A stretch of 36,168 nt of DNA, taken from positions 1 through 36,168 of the IMG/VR virus record IMGVR_UViG_3300023117_000984. One strand, given 5' to 3'. This DNA comes from a virus. Of this stretch, positions 8,223-16,407 are shown in pieces. The position numbers were made by a program, and so were the translations under genes. Each line of letters starts with the position of its first letter. Position 1 is the stretch's first letter. The notes below the pieces were generated by a model that was not told where the DNA came from, ran no database searches, and was given only the letters and a program-made list of their open reading frames with translations.

Positions 8223-9391
8223 CTTGTATTACCATAATGATACACTTTAAGCGTATCAGACTTAAATTCTCTCCACGGGTCAACAACAATACTATCGTCG
8301 TTGAGGAAACAATAAAGTTTAGGATGTGCTAGTAAAACAACTGCACTAAAAGGACCTTTTTGCGGACTTGCTAAAGGATCGACTTCAATACAGTGATATC
8401 CTAATTCTTTACAGTAGTGTCCTACAAGCAAACTATAACTTCCGTCTTTGTATGGAACATCAGGCTTATACGCAATTCCATTTAACAAAATTGGCAAGTC
8501 ATTTGCAGAAGCAAGTTTTACCAAATACTTTGCCATATTTTTTGCTTGTACTTCACGTGCATTCATTATAGCATCAAATAGGTCATATTGCAAGTCTAAT
8601 TGTTGTGCCATAAAACGTAGAGCAATGTTATCTCTTGGGTGACAAGCACCGCCATCGCCCATACCTGCTTTCATATATTTTGGACCCATTATACGTTGTG
8701 TACTTTTTGATAATGCTTCAGTAACTACATCAACATCAATATTACCTTGACGTTCTGCAACATCTTGAATCATATTAACGAATCCAATTTTAGTACTAAT
8801 AAATGTGTTGTAAAAAACTTTAATACATTCACATTCGTCCCAAGTACCAACTTCGTATCTTGGTTTGTTTTCCATTATTGTTTTATAAAAATCAATAAGT
8901 TCTTTTGCATCGCCTGTCTTAGATCCGTCTTCGGTTCCAATCATAACCATTTCAGGATTTACCATATCCCAAGCAACTGTACCCATTGCAATTAAGTATG
9001 GATTATAAACAAATCTTGGATTAGTAATATGCTGTACAAATTCTCTACGTACTGTACCAGGAAGAACTGTGCTAATAAGCACAAGTAATTGACTGTTATT
9101 CATATGTCTGTTTGCTTCGCGTACTACATCAATTACAATATCATACGAAAAATCTTTTGGTTCTAAATGTGCTGTCGGTTGCTTACCGTCATAGTCTGGA
9201 TGATGGGGTGTAGGTACTGCAATAAAAACAATATCTCTATCATGTACTGCTTCTTTAATAGTTTCTTTTACTGAAACTAAATCGCTCTTAACATCAACTA
9301 TGTCGTAACCGCTGACATTGTGTCCTTTTTCTGCAATAACTTCTGCACAAGGTAAACCTAATTTACCCAAACCAATAAATCCAATATTCAC
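8219..9391 (-). CDS. UDP-glucose/UDP-sugar dehydrogenase-like nucleotide-sugar dehydrogenase
   Basis: A 390-residue protein of the UDP-glucose/GDP-mannose dehydrogenase family, NAD-dependent enzymes that oxidise the C6 hydroxyl of a nucleotide sugar to a uronate. The N-terminal Rossmann motif is G7-x-G9-x2-G12, a central helix carries ECIKVFYNTF (Lys191 and Asn195 as in the family), and the catalytic Cys is C250 in GGACHPRDN. It is somewhat shorter than the usual 430-450 residues, with a compact C-terminal domain. The start is a GTG at 9391 supported by GGAG six bases upstream. It is the first gene of the left-hand operon and would supply a uronic acid-type donor for the glycosyltransferases. 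Exact sugar (UDP-Glc, UDP-GlcNAc/ManNAc or other) cannot be fixed. Confidence 0.82.
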   Translation of the reverse strand: MNIGFIGLGKLGLPCAEVIAEKGHNVSGYDIVDVKSDLVSVKETIKEAVHDRDIVFIAVPTPHHPDYDGKQPTAHLEPKDFSYDIVIDVVREANRHMNNSQLLVLISTVLPGTVRREFVQHITNPRFVYNPYLIAMGTVAWDMVNPEMVMIGTEDGSKTGDAKELIDFYKTIMENKPRYEVGTWDECECIKVFYNTFISTKIGFVNMIQDVAERQGNIDVDVVTEALSKSTQRIMGPKYMKAGMGDGGACHPRDNIALRFMAQQLDLQYDLFDAIMNAREVQAKNMAKYLVKLASANDLPILLNGIAYKPDVPYKDGSYSLLVGHYCKELGYHCIEVDPLASPQKGPFSAVVLLAHPKLYCFLNDDSIVVDPWREFKSDTLKVYHYGNTR

Positions 9392-9397
9392 ACTATT

Positions 9398-9401
9398 CTC
9401 C
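9398..9401 (-). promoter_or_regulatory. ribosome binding site deciding the GTG start of the dehydrogenase
   Basis: GGAG on the minus strand, six bases before the GTG at 9391. No ATG in frame lies close by, and the Rossmann motif begins two codons after this start, so this site fixes it. Confidence 0.7.
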
Positions 9402-9417
9402 GTTAATTAAGTACGCA

Positions 9418-9425
9418 TATAAATA
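9418..9425 (+). promoter_or_regulatory. T4-type late promoter (TATAAATA), plus strand
   Basis: A perfect TATAAATA box, the consensus -10 element recognised by T4 sigma factor gp55 with its co-activators. It lies 26 bases before the ATG at 9452, so a transcript starting about six bases downstream would have a leader near 20 nt. Being in the short divergent gap, it is well placed to drive the two-gene plus-strand islet. Confidence 0.75.
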
Positions 9426-9430
9426 CATAG

Positions 9431-9438
9431 TATTTATT
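9431..9438 (-). promoter_or_regulatory. T4-type late promoter (AATAAATA), minus strand
   Basis: On the minus strand the bases read AATAAATA, fitting the relaxed NATAAATA late box of marine T4-like phages. It lies about 40 bases before the GTG at 9391 and would start the left-hand operon. It is only five bases from the plus-strand TATAAATA, so each promoter's start site should fall in or beside the other's box. Confidence 0.6.
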
Positions 9439-9451
9439 GGAACCCAGAAAC

Positions 9452-10720
9452 ATGAATCGCATCATTGGCTTTTTTCAACATAACGATTTTTTATCGTGTC
9501 CGCAAAACACTCTAACCTATGAGTTTTTAAAAGAAGAATTTAACAAAAGTGGTATTGTACACAAGGACATTACCATTTATCAAGGATTGATTAAATATCC
9601 TAGATGGCCAAAAACTGCACCAATTTTTAGACAAATGCGTTTATCTCATCTACGTCAACTGAAAAAGGATAAGAAAACATTTTTTATCTTTGATGCAAGT
9701 ACCGAGGGCTTTAGCACAATTTACGATCAACCATTTTTTGATGTACTGTATTTTAATTGTAAAGAACACGGTGTTGATCCCGAAAGAGTAATTTATATTT
9801 CTAGTAATATGCTAGATCATGATAATTTAAAAAGATACAATCAAGAACACGGAATTACTAGAAGCATTAAACTAATGTGCTTTAACAATTTTGAATCTAT
9901 GTTGTTTGGTGTGCAAGGTGCAAATCTTATTGTGGACCAACACGGTGATATTAATGAACAAGCAAACAAAAGATTAAAAGCAAGTAAAAAAGGAACCAAG
10001 TCAAAATTTAAGAATAAACTATTCTTAAGTTTAAGTAGAGTTAATAGACCACATAGAACATTGTCTGCTTGGGAGATATTTCACGGTGACTACTTGTTTG
10101 ACGGCCTTATAAGTCACGGAAACTTTAATTCTAAATATTTTAGTTGGGATGGTTATGTTAGTCAAATTCCAGGCGACCACGGTATTGAACCTAAACACTT
10201 AAGACGCTGGAATAAAACTGTATTACCTTTAGTTGCAGACACAGAAGATTTTATTACAAACCATGCTATGTTCCTTAATACACACTTACACGATCAAACG
10301 TTATTTCAAATAGTTAACGAAACGTTTGCTGAAAACTGGCAAGGTACTAGTCAGTTTTGGAGTGAAAAAACATTTAGATCAATGTTTCATATGCAACCAT
10401 TTATTATTTGGGGGCAACAAGGTGCAAACAAAAAGTTGCAAGAGTACGGCTATCAACTTTTTGACTGCTTTGATTATAGTTTTGATGACGAACCAGACGA
10501 TTATAAACGCTGGAAAAAGATTTATGCAGAACTAGAAAGAGTAGTCCTTCAATTAAGAAATATGACTTGGGAAGAACAAGTCAAATGGAAATATGCAGAA
10601 AGTGATAAACTGTTAAATAATTTTAAAACAATGTTAGCAGGTAAACATACAAGAGCACAATTTTTTGATTTGTGTAAATACATGAGAGATACAGCAGATG
10701 GCAAAACAATTAATTCATAA
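9452..10720 (+). CDS. putative glycosyltransferase (exostosin/fucosyltransferase-like C-terminal signature)
   Basis: A 422-residue protein started at the ATG at 9452; an upstream TTG at 9437 is possible but falls at the expected transcript start. I do not recognise the N-terminal half. The C-terminal half has a signature of a marine-phage and giant-virus glycosyltransferase-like family: LSRVNRPHR at about 193-201, then VNETFAE near 288-294, WSEKTFRSM at 303-311, QPFIIWG at 315-321 and a YGYQLFD segment. SEKxF...PFIxxG is a common donor-site arrangement in GT-B enzymes of the exostosin and fucosyltransferase type. The gene overlaps its downstream partner by 23 nt. The pair is on the opposite strand from everything else in the window. 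Function is moderately supported, family exact assignment is not. Confidence 0.55.
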   Translation: MNRIIGFFQHNDFLSCPQNTLTYEFLKEEFNKSGIVHKDITIYQGLIKYPRWPKTAPIFRQMRLSHLRQLKKDKKTFFIFDASTEGFSTIYDQPFFDVLYFNCKEHGVDPERVIYISSNMLDHDNLKRYNQEHGITRSIKLMCFNNFESMLFGVQGANLIVDQHGDINEQANKRLKASKKGTKSKFKNKLFLSLSRVNRPHRTLSAWEIFHGDYLFDGLISHGNFNSKYFSWDGYVSQIPGDHGIEPKHLRRWNKTVLPLVADTEDFITNHAMFLNTHLHDQTLFQIVNETFAENWQGTSQFWSEKTFRSMFHMQPFIIWGQQGANKKLQEYGYQLFDCFDYSFDDEPDDYKRWKKIYAELERVVLQLRNMTWEEQVKWKYAESDKLLNNFKTMLAGKHTRAQFFDLCKYMRDTADGKTINS

Positions 10721-11573
10721 TAAACCAAAAAGAATCTTTACATTTGGTTGTAGTTTTACTTCATATATTTGGGGTACTTGGGCAAATGTTATCGGAGCAG
10801 AATTTCCTGAGGCTGAGTTTAGAAACTTTGGTCGTTCGGGTGCAGGTAATCATTATATTTTTAATTCGCTAATGCAGGCAGATGCTGTATATAATTTTAC
10901 ACACGAAGACCTAGTTATTGTACAATGGACTAATGTTTGTAGAGAGGATAGATATCTTCCTCAACGTGACGGTTGGCTTGTGCCGGGTAACATTTACACA
11001 CAAGGCGAGTATGACGAAAAGTGGGTGCAAACTTGGTTTAGTGAGTATGGTGCTTACGTTAGAGATTTTGCATTCATCTATGCGGCAAACGAACATCTAA
11101 AACATAAAACACAATTTCATTTCTTGCAAATGATGAAAATTGTTGACTACACCGATCAATGGAACTTAAACAGACGCACACAACATCATGATAAAATTAA
11201 AAAACTAGCAGACATCTACAGACCAGTTCTTGAAACTATACAGCCTAGTTTTTACGAAGTTCTTTGGAACAACGATATTCAAAAGAAATTTAAACAAGAT
11301 AGAAAAACTGTAAACAAAGATTTTCAAGACGGTCATCCTCATATAGTTGAATATTACAATTATCTCAAAGCAGTTTTTAAACATAACTGGCGTGACGAAA
11401 CCGATGCCGCAGTAGCCGAAAGTTTTAAAAAGTGGGTTACAATGATGAACGGTGCAAGTAAAGGTGTTCCAAAGTTTCATATTTACAGTTCAGGACAAAG
11501 ATTTGTTGATAGTTGTAACTATGAACTTAGATTGCGTCAATCAGATCAATTAGAACCAATCTTGCATTTATAA
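10698..11573 (+). CDS. SGNH-hydrolase-like protein
   Basis: A 291-residue protein with SGNH-type blocks: FGCSFT at 16-21 (Ser19 as nucleophile), NFGRSGAGN at 43-51 (Gly/Asn oxyanion blocks), VQWTN at 75-79, and DGHPH at 211-215 supplying the Asp/His pair. The GCSFT and DxHP pattern is common in phage-encoded SGNH proteins that sit with glycosyltransferases. It is a diverged second SGNH protein in the window; the other is at 7314-8222 and uses GDSN. It begins inside the end of the putative glycosyltransferase gene and ends overlapping the convergent radical SAM gene by 6 bp. A carbohydrate esterase or acyl-transfer role is inferred. Confidence 0.65.
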   Translation: MAKQLIHNKPKRIFTFGCSFTSYIWGTWANVIGAEFPEAEFRNFGRSGAGNHYIFNSLMQADAVYNFTHEDLVIVQWTNVCREDRYLPQRDGWLVPGNIYTQGEYDEKWVQTWFSEYGAYVRDFAFIYAANEHLKHKTQFHFLQMMKIVDYTDQWNLNRRTQHHDKIKKLADIYRPVLETIQPSFYEVLWNNDIQKKFKQDRKTVNKDFQDGHPHIVEYYNYLKAVFKHNWRDETDAAVAESFKKWVTMMNGASKGVPKFHIYSSGQRFVDSCNYELRLRQSDQLEPILHL

Positions 11574-12746
11574 TAATTCAGGAAAAGTTTCAGCAAAACT
11601 TCTTTTACGTATTTGATCGTAGTAAGAATTTTTGTTTGCCCATATAGCATTATGGTCTGGATTATATTCTACATTGCTAATATACTTTAACACACTATTA
11701 ATAGTTTCTTTGTGTTCTCTATTAGTTATTTTATTGTAATATTCTTCTAAACGTTGTTTTGCGTGTTGTAGTTTTTCTGTTGGTACTGCTGAAACACTAT
11801 AATGTACAGGATCAACAAGATTATATAAAGTACAACTGTTTACGTCAAATCCATTATCTGTCATATATTCTAAAAAGTCTACAAGTGTAACAATATTAAA
11901 TGCACTTACTACTGCATTAAAACTCATAATTACGTGAGGACATTCTTTTTTAATAAAATTAAGATTCTCAATAATCTTATTCCAGTCAGTTCCTTCTCTA
12001 ATGTATTCTGCTTTAGAACCATAATGATCTAAACTTGCTCTTACTTGTACTTTTTTAAATTGTTTCCAGTAATCTGTTACAAGTTTACCTTTATAAGTTA
12101 GGTTACTTAAATTAGTATTGTATTGTAATATTGCATCTGTTTTATTTTCAGCAATTAAATAATCTAAAATTTCGTAATGCTTATCTGTTACTAACGGTTC
12201 GCCACCTGCAAAATAAAAATCTTCAATATCTTTTAAATATGGCTTAAACTGTTCAAACAAACTGTCATTAGAATCTCCTCCTGCAAATGTATATACAGGA
12301 ACGTTCTTTCCGTTCGCATTATCTTCTATTGCCCAACTTGAACTGTATGTTGCACTACACGTTCTACATTTAAAATTACAAATATTACTCCAGCGTACAT
12401 CAAAGTAAAGTAATTTCATTACGTCTAAACTGCCGTCTTGATTAGTTAGTTCACGCACACCTAAATGCTTAGAAAACTTTTTATTATTTTCTTTTCTAAA
12501 ACTCCAAACATCACTTGCTTCATGTGCCCAGCATTGCGAACATTCGTTTGGTTGTTCACCATTTAGTAATGCAAGACGTAACTTTTTGTATGCTTCGCTA
12601 TTCCAAATTTCTTTAATAGTATTATGTTTAGTATTTCCTAAAGGTTTGTCCCACTTACCAATACAACAAGGTAACACATTGCCATCTGGATTGACATACA
12701 TATGGCTCCAGGGTAATATACAAAATGTATCTTTACTTGTACTCAT
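11568..12746 (-). CDS. radical SAM protein with N-terminal twitch/SPASM-like domain (E)
   Basis: A 392-residue paralogue of the proteins at 2503-3825 and 12733-14100. The N-terminal twitch-like region has C9 in CILPW, C27/C28 (GNVLPCC) and CxxC at 69-72. The SAM-cleaving cluster motif is C123-x3-C127-x2-C130 (CNFKCRTC), followed by SSSW and FAGGEP ending at 184. The C-terminus ends in a shortened FPEL tail. It is the last gene of accessory operon 1, starting 14 nt inside the preceding radical SAM gene, and ends tail-to-tail against the plus-strand SGNH gene. Of the three twitch-type proteins it is closest to A in the blocks FCxLPW, RxxNxCNxKCxxC and YFAGGEPL. The substrate is unknown. Confidence 0.84.
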   Translation of the reverse strand: MSTSKDTFCILPWSHMYVNPDGNVLPCCIGKWDKPLGNTKHNTIKEIWNSEAYKKLRLALLNGEQPNECSQCWAHEASDVWSFRKENNKKFSKHLGVRELTNQDGSLDVMKLLYFDVRWSNICNFKCRTCSATYSSSWAIEDNANGKNVPVYTFAGGDSNDSLFEQFKPYLKDIEDFYFAGGEPLVTDKHYEILDYLIAENKTDAILQYNTNLSNLTYKGKLVTDYWKQFKKVQVRASLDHYGSKAEYIREGTDWNKIIENLNFIKKECPHVIMSFNAVVSAFNIVTLVDFLEYMTDNGFDVNSCTLYNLVDPVHYSVSAVPTEKLQHAKQRLEEYYNKITNREHKETINSVLKYISNVEYNPDHNAIWANKNSYYDQIRKRSFAETFPELL

Positions 12747-14100
12747 TATAAAATTGCTCTAATTCTGGAAATACACTAACAAGATTAGTTCCGCGTCTAC
12801 GATCGTATTCTGTAAACCAACGTGAGAAATCTCTACGTGCTTGTTCTAGTTTTTCAGGTTCATAATTAGTAGTTGCCATATAGTCTACAACACGTCTAAA
12901 CTTTTCATATTCTAAACTACTAAACTTTGTGTTGTCATTATCATCTTTAAAACGCTCTATTAAATCTAAATGGTCTTGCATATATGGCATAAACTTTTCT
13001 TTAGGTAAAATATTCATGTCAAAGATTGTAGGTTCTTTTAAATGTGGAGTATCAAATCTAATACGTTGCCATTGTGTTGCATTTTCATTATTATATTTTA
13101 CACGCCATTCTAAAATCTTTGATAATAGCAAACTAAAACTTGTAACAGCAAATAAATTAAATGTAATCATAAATGTTACAGGAAAGTTTGTATTAGTTAG
13201 ATAGTAATCTAAGTTCTTTTCCCATAGTTCAATATCTAAACCAGTACGTGTATATTCTGCACGTTCGCCCCAAGTATCTATACTTGTATAAAGTTTAAAA
13301 CTTTTAATACAATTCTTTTCTTTTAGTGTGTTAATACGTTCTACAAGTTTTTCTACTAGTTTAGTTTTAACACCCATATTGCTGTTTACTTCGATTTGAA
13401 TATGTGGCTTAGGATCTGCTTCCAACTCGTCGAAAAGTCTCCAAGTACTCTTGTGCATTAAAGGCTCACCTCCCGTAATTCTCAAAATATTAAGAGTCTT
13501 GGAGACTTCCGGCCACCAATCCCACCATGCTTTCACATAGGGGTTTGATTCTTCATTGTCATATAACTCAAACCAGTCAATGTCTTGCCTATGTGCTGTT
13601 GACATTTTATATGGTCCGTGTTCTTTAATCTCATTATAGTATCTACTGCTAAACTTAGGATGGCAATAACCGCATTTAAAATTACACTCATTACTAAAGT
13701 TAATCTCAATATACTCCGGATTTATGTTAAAATCCGCCCCTTTTTGTTTTATTTCCGTAATTCTTTCGGGTCTATAGATACTCGTAGTTTTGATATGTCT
13801 ATCACTAACAAAGTCTTTGCCCATTGCTTCGATCTTCCAGCAATAGTTACAACCTTCTGGCTTTTGTCCACATAACATCTGCTTACGTTGTTCTTTTTTC
13901 TCTTTAGTGTTATGCAATGCACTTGGATTATCTTTTAATTCTTCTAATGGTATAGGGTGCGGAGCAGGATGATAACAACTATGTGTTTCACCTGTTTGTA
14001 AATAGATAGTAGTATGATGCCACTTTGCTAAACAAAAAGTAGGAGATGTTTCCTCTTCTACTATCGGCATTATTTCTTTAATTTTATCTAGTTCGCTCAT
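12733..14100 (-). CDS. radical SAM protein with N-terminal twitch/SPASM-like domain (D)
   Basis: A 455-residue radical SAM protein, longest of the five. The N-terminal auxiliary-cluster region has C23 (FCLAKW), C42 (HSCYHP), C77 and CxxC at 84-87. The core motif is C139-x3-C143-x2-C146 (CNFKCGYC), followed by SSRYY and GGEP at about 210-213. The C-terminus has RRGTNLVSVFPEL, the tail signature of the twitch-type family. FCLAKW...SCYHP differs from the CxLPW...CC pattern in A and E and may mark a different auxiliary cluster or substrate. It starts in an ATGA overlap with the glycosyltransferase gene before it and overlaps radical SAM gene E by 14 nt. Confidence 0.85.
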   Translation of the reverse strand: MSELDKIKEIMPIVEEETSPTFCLAKWHHTTIYLQTGETHSCYHPAPHPIPLEELKDNPSALHNTKEKKEQRKQMLCGQKPEGCNYCWKIEAMGKDFVSDRHIKTTSIYRPERITEIKQKGADFNINPEYIEINFSNECNFKCGYCHPKFSSRYYNEIKEHGPYKMSTAHRQDIDWFELYDNEESNPYVKAWWDWWPEVSKTLNILRITGGEPLMHKSTWRLFDELEADPKPHIQIEVNSNMGVKTKLVEKLVERINTLKEKNCIKSFKLYTSIDTWGERAEYTRTGLDIELWEKNLDYYLTNTNFPVTFMITFNLFAVTSFSLLLSKILEWRVKYNNENATQWQRIRFDTPHLKEPTIFDMNILPKEKFMPYMQDHLDLIERFKDDNDNTKFSSLEYEKFRRVVDYMATTNYEPEKLEQARRDFSRWFTEYDRRRGTNLVSVFPELEQFYNEYK

Positions 14101-14984
14101 CTAATAACTCTAGGAGTGTTTTCATAAACTGCTTTAAACATTTTACTTTGTCCAGCATCGAAAGGTTTTGGACTAATCGGCAGTCCTGCTTCTCCTAATT
14201 TTGCTCCTAGTTCTTCCATTGATTCATCTAATGCCCAAGCATCCTTATCTTTTTCTTTTTCCCACATCTCATTTAAGATTTTAAAGTCTCTAGTTTGTGA
14301 AATGTCCCAATCTGTACAATATGCTAGATGACATCCTTGCCTTGCACCGTACACTGACCAAATTCCGTTAGTAACATCTGCACCAACGTTCATCCAAATT
14401 AACAATCTTTGGTAATTTTGCCACCAAATGTCTTTGCTAAGATCAGAAACTCTTGCACCTCTGTTTAAACTCATCTTAACACCTTCACGGAATCCTGCTC
14501 TCCATGCTTGATGCGGTGTTGAACTAATAATACTAGTGCTATAGTTTTCGTTTAATTGGTAATAGTTGTCAAAATAACAAAATTCAATATTTGTATCATC
14601 ATTGCCGTCGGTGTTTTCATGTGTTTTCATATTTTTAACGAATTCTTTAGTCCACATTTTTAAACTGCCGTTGCCGTATTTTAATCCGTTAACATCGATG
14701 TGTCCACACCAACTAAATTGATAATCATCATCAACGCCCATTACGTCTAAATCTAAAACTACATTTAAAAATTCCGGATCTACAATAGTATCTCCGTCAA
14801 CTGTTACAAAGTGTTTTGTTTCTGACAAATCTGCACAGGCTTTATGTGCGGCATCTGAACCGTGTACTCCGTGAACACGTTTTGCCCAAGGAATTTTTTT
14901 GCATAAATCAACATAATTCTTTTCGCAGTTAGGTTCATCGTAACTTAAGAATATAATATCTTGCTCTGCAATGTTAATCTTCAT
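14097..14984 (-). CDS. putative GT-A type glycosyltransferase (DGD motif), paralogue
   Basis: A 295-residue protein with the acidic triplet D63-G-D65 in FVTVDGDTIV after KRVHGVHGSDAAH, clearly homologous to the product at 6638-7321 but with a longer C-terminus. Shared blocks include FLSYDEPN against FISWQEPN, HQAWRAGFREGVK against FNTWKSAFRECVK, and YGARQG against DGARRG. Such a shared block order supports a common GT-A-like enzyme family in both minus-strand operons. The extra C-terminal region (about 235-295) has no recognisable motif. It is coupled by ATGA overlaps to the unknown gene before it and to radical SAM gene D after it. Donor and acceptor are unknown. Confidence 0.65.
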   Translation of the reverse strand: MKINIAEQDIIFLSYDEPNCEKNYVDLCKKIPWAKRVHGVHGSDAAHKACADLSETKHFVTVDGDTIVDPEFLNVVLDLDVMGVDDDYQFSWCGHIDVNGLKYGNGSLKMWTKEFVKNMKTHENTDGNDDTNIEFCYFDNYYQLNENYSTSIISSTPHQAWRAGFREGVKMSLNRGARVSDLSKDIWWQNYQRLLIWMNVGADVTNGIWSVYGARQGCHLAYCTDWDISQTRDFKILNEMWEKEKDKDAWALDESMEELGAKLGEAGLPISPKPFDAGQSKMFKAVYENTPRVIR

Positions 14985-15574
14985 TTAATTACCTCGTACA
15001 TATACTTGTCAAATCTTTTAATTGTATAAATGCCAATTGGTTCGTTATCAAATTCAAATTTACTATCAAATGGCAATACAATGTACTTACCGTCAACTAA
15101 ATCTTCAAAGTTAAAAGAGATTGTTTTGTACAAAATGTTTGGATCGTTTTTCTTTGTAATTGAAAAAAACATAATTTGTTTAAAACTTACTTTTTGAGCA
15201 AGTATGTTTGCTTTTAAATCTCCGCCAATACTAAATTTCCAACACGTATCTTTTACATTTTTAGTAATACGTATATCTGCGTCTTTAATTTGTTCTTCTT
15301 TTACTTCATATATAAGATCATCAACATAGTAACTATCAATATCAAAGTTGTTCCTAGTTCTTAACTGGTATTCTTTTTTAGTTTTGTTATAATGTACATA
15401 ATAATATGACATTGGTTCTGTACCATTAACAATACTAGATACCTCTTTTTCTTCTACTGGAATATAACTTCCTTCTTTTGGTTGTGAATTAGTAACACTA
15501 ATCAAGTCACCATTTGTAGGATTAAAGATAGCATATCTTTTATCAATAACAACAGGAGGTCTCATTGTAATCAT
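14981..15574 (-). CDS. conserved-looking protein of unknown function
   Basis: A 197-residue protein, not recognised. It is rich in short beta-prone stretches and has no obvious catalytic motif, no signal peptide and no membrane helix. The N-terminal half has IFNPTNGDLISVTNSQPKEG-like phrasing reminiscent of phage virion accessory proteins, and the C-terminal half alternates hydrophobic and charged residues. The start ATG at 15574 overlaps the upstream stop as ATGA; a second ATG three codons later, after AGGAGG-like bases on the minus strand, cannot be excluded. It is enclosed by glycosyltransferase genes, so it may be an acceptor, a binding partner or an unrelated structural protein. Confidence 0.5.
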   Translation of the reverse strand: MITMRPPVVIDKRYAIFNPTNGDLISVTNSQPKEGSYIPVEEKEVSSIVNGTEPMSYYYVHYNKTKKEYQLRTRNNFDIDSYYVDDLIYEVKEEQIKDADIRITKNVKDTCWKFSIGGDLKANILAQKVSFKQIMFFSITKKNDPNILYKTISFNFEDLVDGKYIVLPFDSKFEFDNEPIGIYTIKRFDKYMYEVIK

Positions 15575-16407
15575 AGTTTTAACACTCTTTCATACTTTGA
15601 AATCTTATCTTTTGATGCAAACGTTTTTTCAGTATAATGAAAAATGCCTGTTTGAGCATGATTTCCTATTTTTAATTTAAGGTCATCTGTTAGATAACTA
15701 CCAACTCTACTTTGCCAAGTAGCACTTGGATTGTACCAACCTTGTATTCTAGGCTTCATGTGTGTAAAACTTGGTATGGTTGCTTTCTTATTAGTAATCT
15801 TTTCTTCACAGTCTAGTATCTTTGCAACAATAGCCGCACTTAAATCTACTGATAGTGATTTCTGATATAGTTCTTTAGCATATTTTCCATAAAATAGTTC
15901 CCAGTTATTCATAACTAGTTCTAACCAAGTATAAAATTCTTTTGCAAAATCACTCTTTTTAAAGTAATGAAACCCTGCATATAAGTTTGGCAGTTCGTTA
16001 GCAATAAAAGTTTTACGATAATAGTTATCTACTACTTCATCTCCTCTATAAGTAAACACCTTGCTTACAAAATATAGGTCATAATTACTTAAAAAGTTCC
16101 ACCAACTTTCTAAATCTTGCAATACAACCATGTCTGTGTCCATTACAATAGTTTCATCATACGGACTAGCATGATAAATTTTCCATCTATTCTGTACTTT
16201 CCACTCTGCTTCTATTGCACTATCTTCCCAGGGGATTTCTTTTATACAATCAAACAGTGATACATATTTTTCAGGAACTTCGTCATTGGTAATTAGGCAA
16301 ATTTTAGGATCTTTTTGTGTAGCGTGTAAACTCATTGCTAACAAACAAGCCTGTTTTACATAATCGTCTTCACTGTTTTGTGCAATGAATACAAATCCTT
16401 TACTCAT
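15571..16407 (-). CDS. GT-A type glycosyltransferase, tandem paralogue 2
   Basis: A 278-residue protein started at the ATG at 16407, which lies in an ATGAGTAA overlap with the preceding gene. It begins MSKGFVFIAQNS and carries the nucleotide-sugar-binding triplet D90-T-D92 in YDETIVMDTDMVV, with LQDLESWW after it, resembling GT8-like transferases. A later region has TKYF-like and HMKPRIQGWYNPS phrasing. It is a tandem paralogue of the gene before it: both start MSKG, share the YDET...DxD block and the same overlap sequence. Acceptor is unknown. It lies between the paralogue and the unknown 197-residue protein. Confidence 0.7.
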   Translation of the reverse strand: MSKGFVFIAQNSEDDYVKQACLLAMSLHATQKDPKICLITNDEVPEKYVSLFDCIKEIPWEDSAIEAEWKVQNRWKIYHASPYDETIVMDTDMVVLQDLESWWNFLSNYDLYFVSKVFTYRGDEVVDNYYRKTFIANELPNLYAGFHYFKKSDFAKEFYTWLELVMNNWELFYGKYAKELYQKSLSVDLSAAIVAKILDCEEKITNKKATIPSFTHMKPRIQGWYNPSATWQSRVGSYLTDDLKLKIGNHAQTGIFHYTEKTFASKDKISKYERVLKL

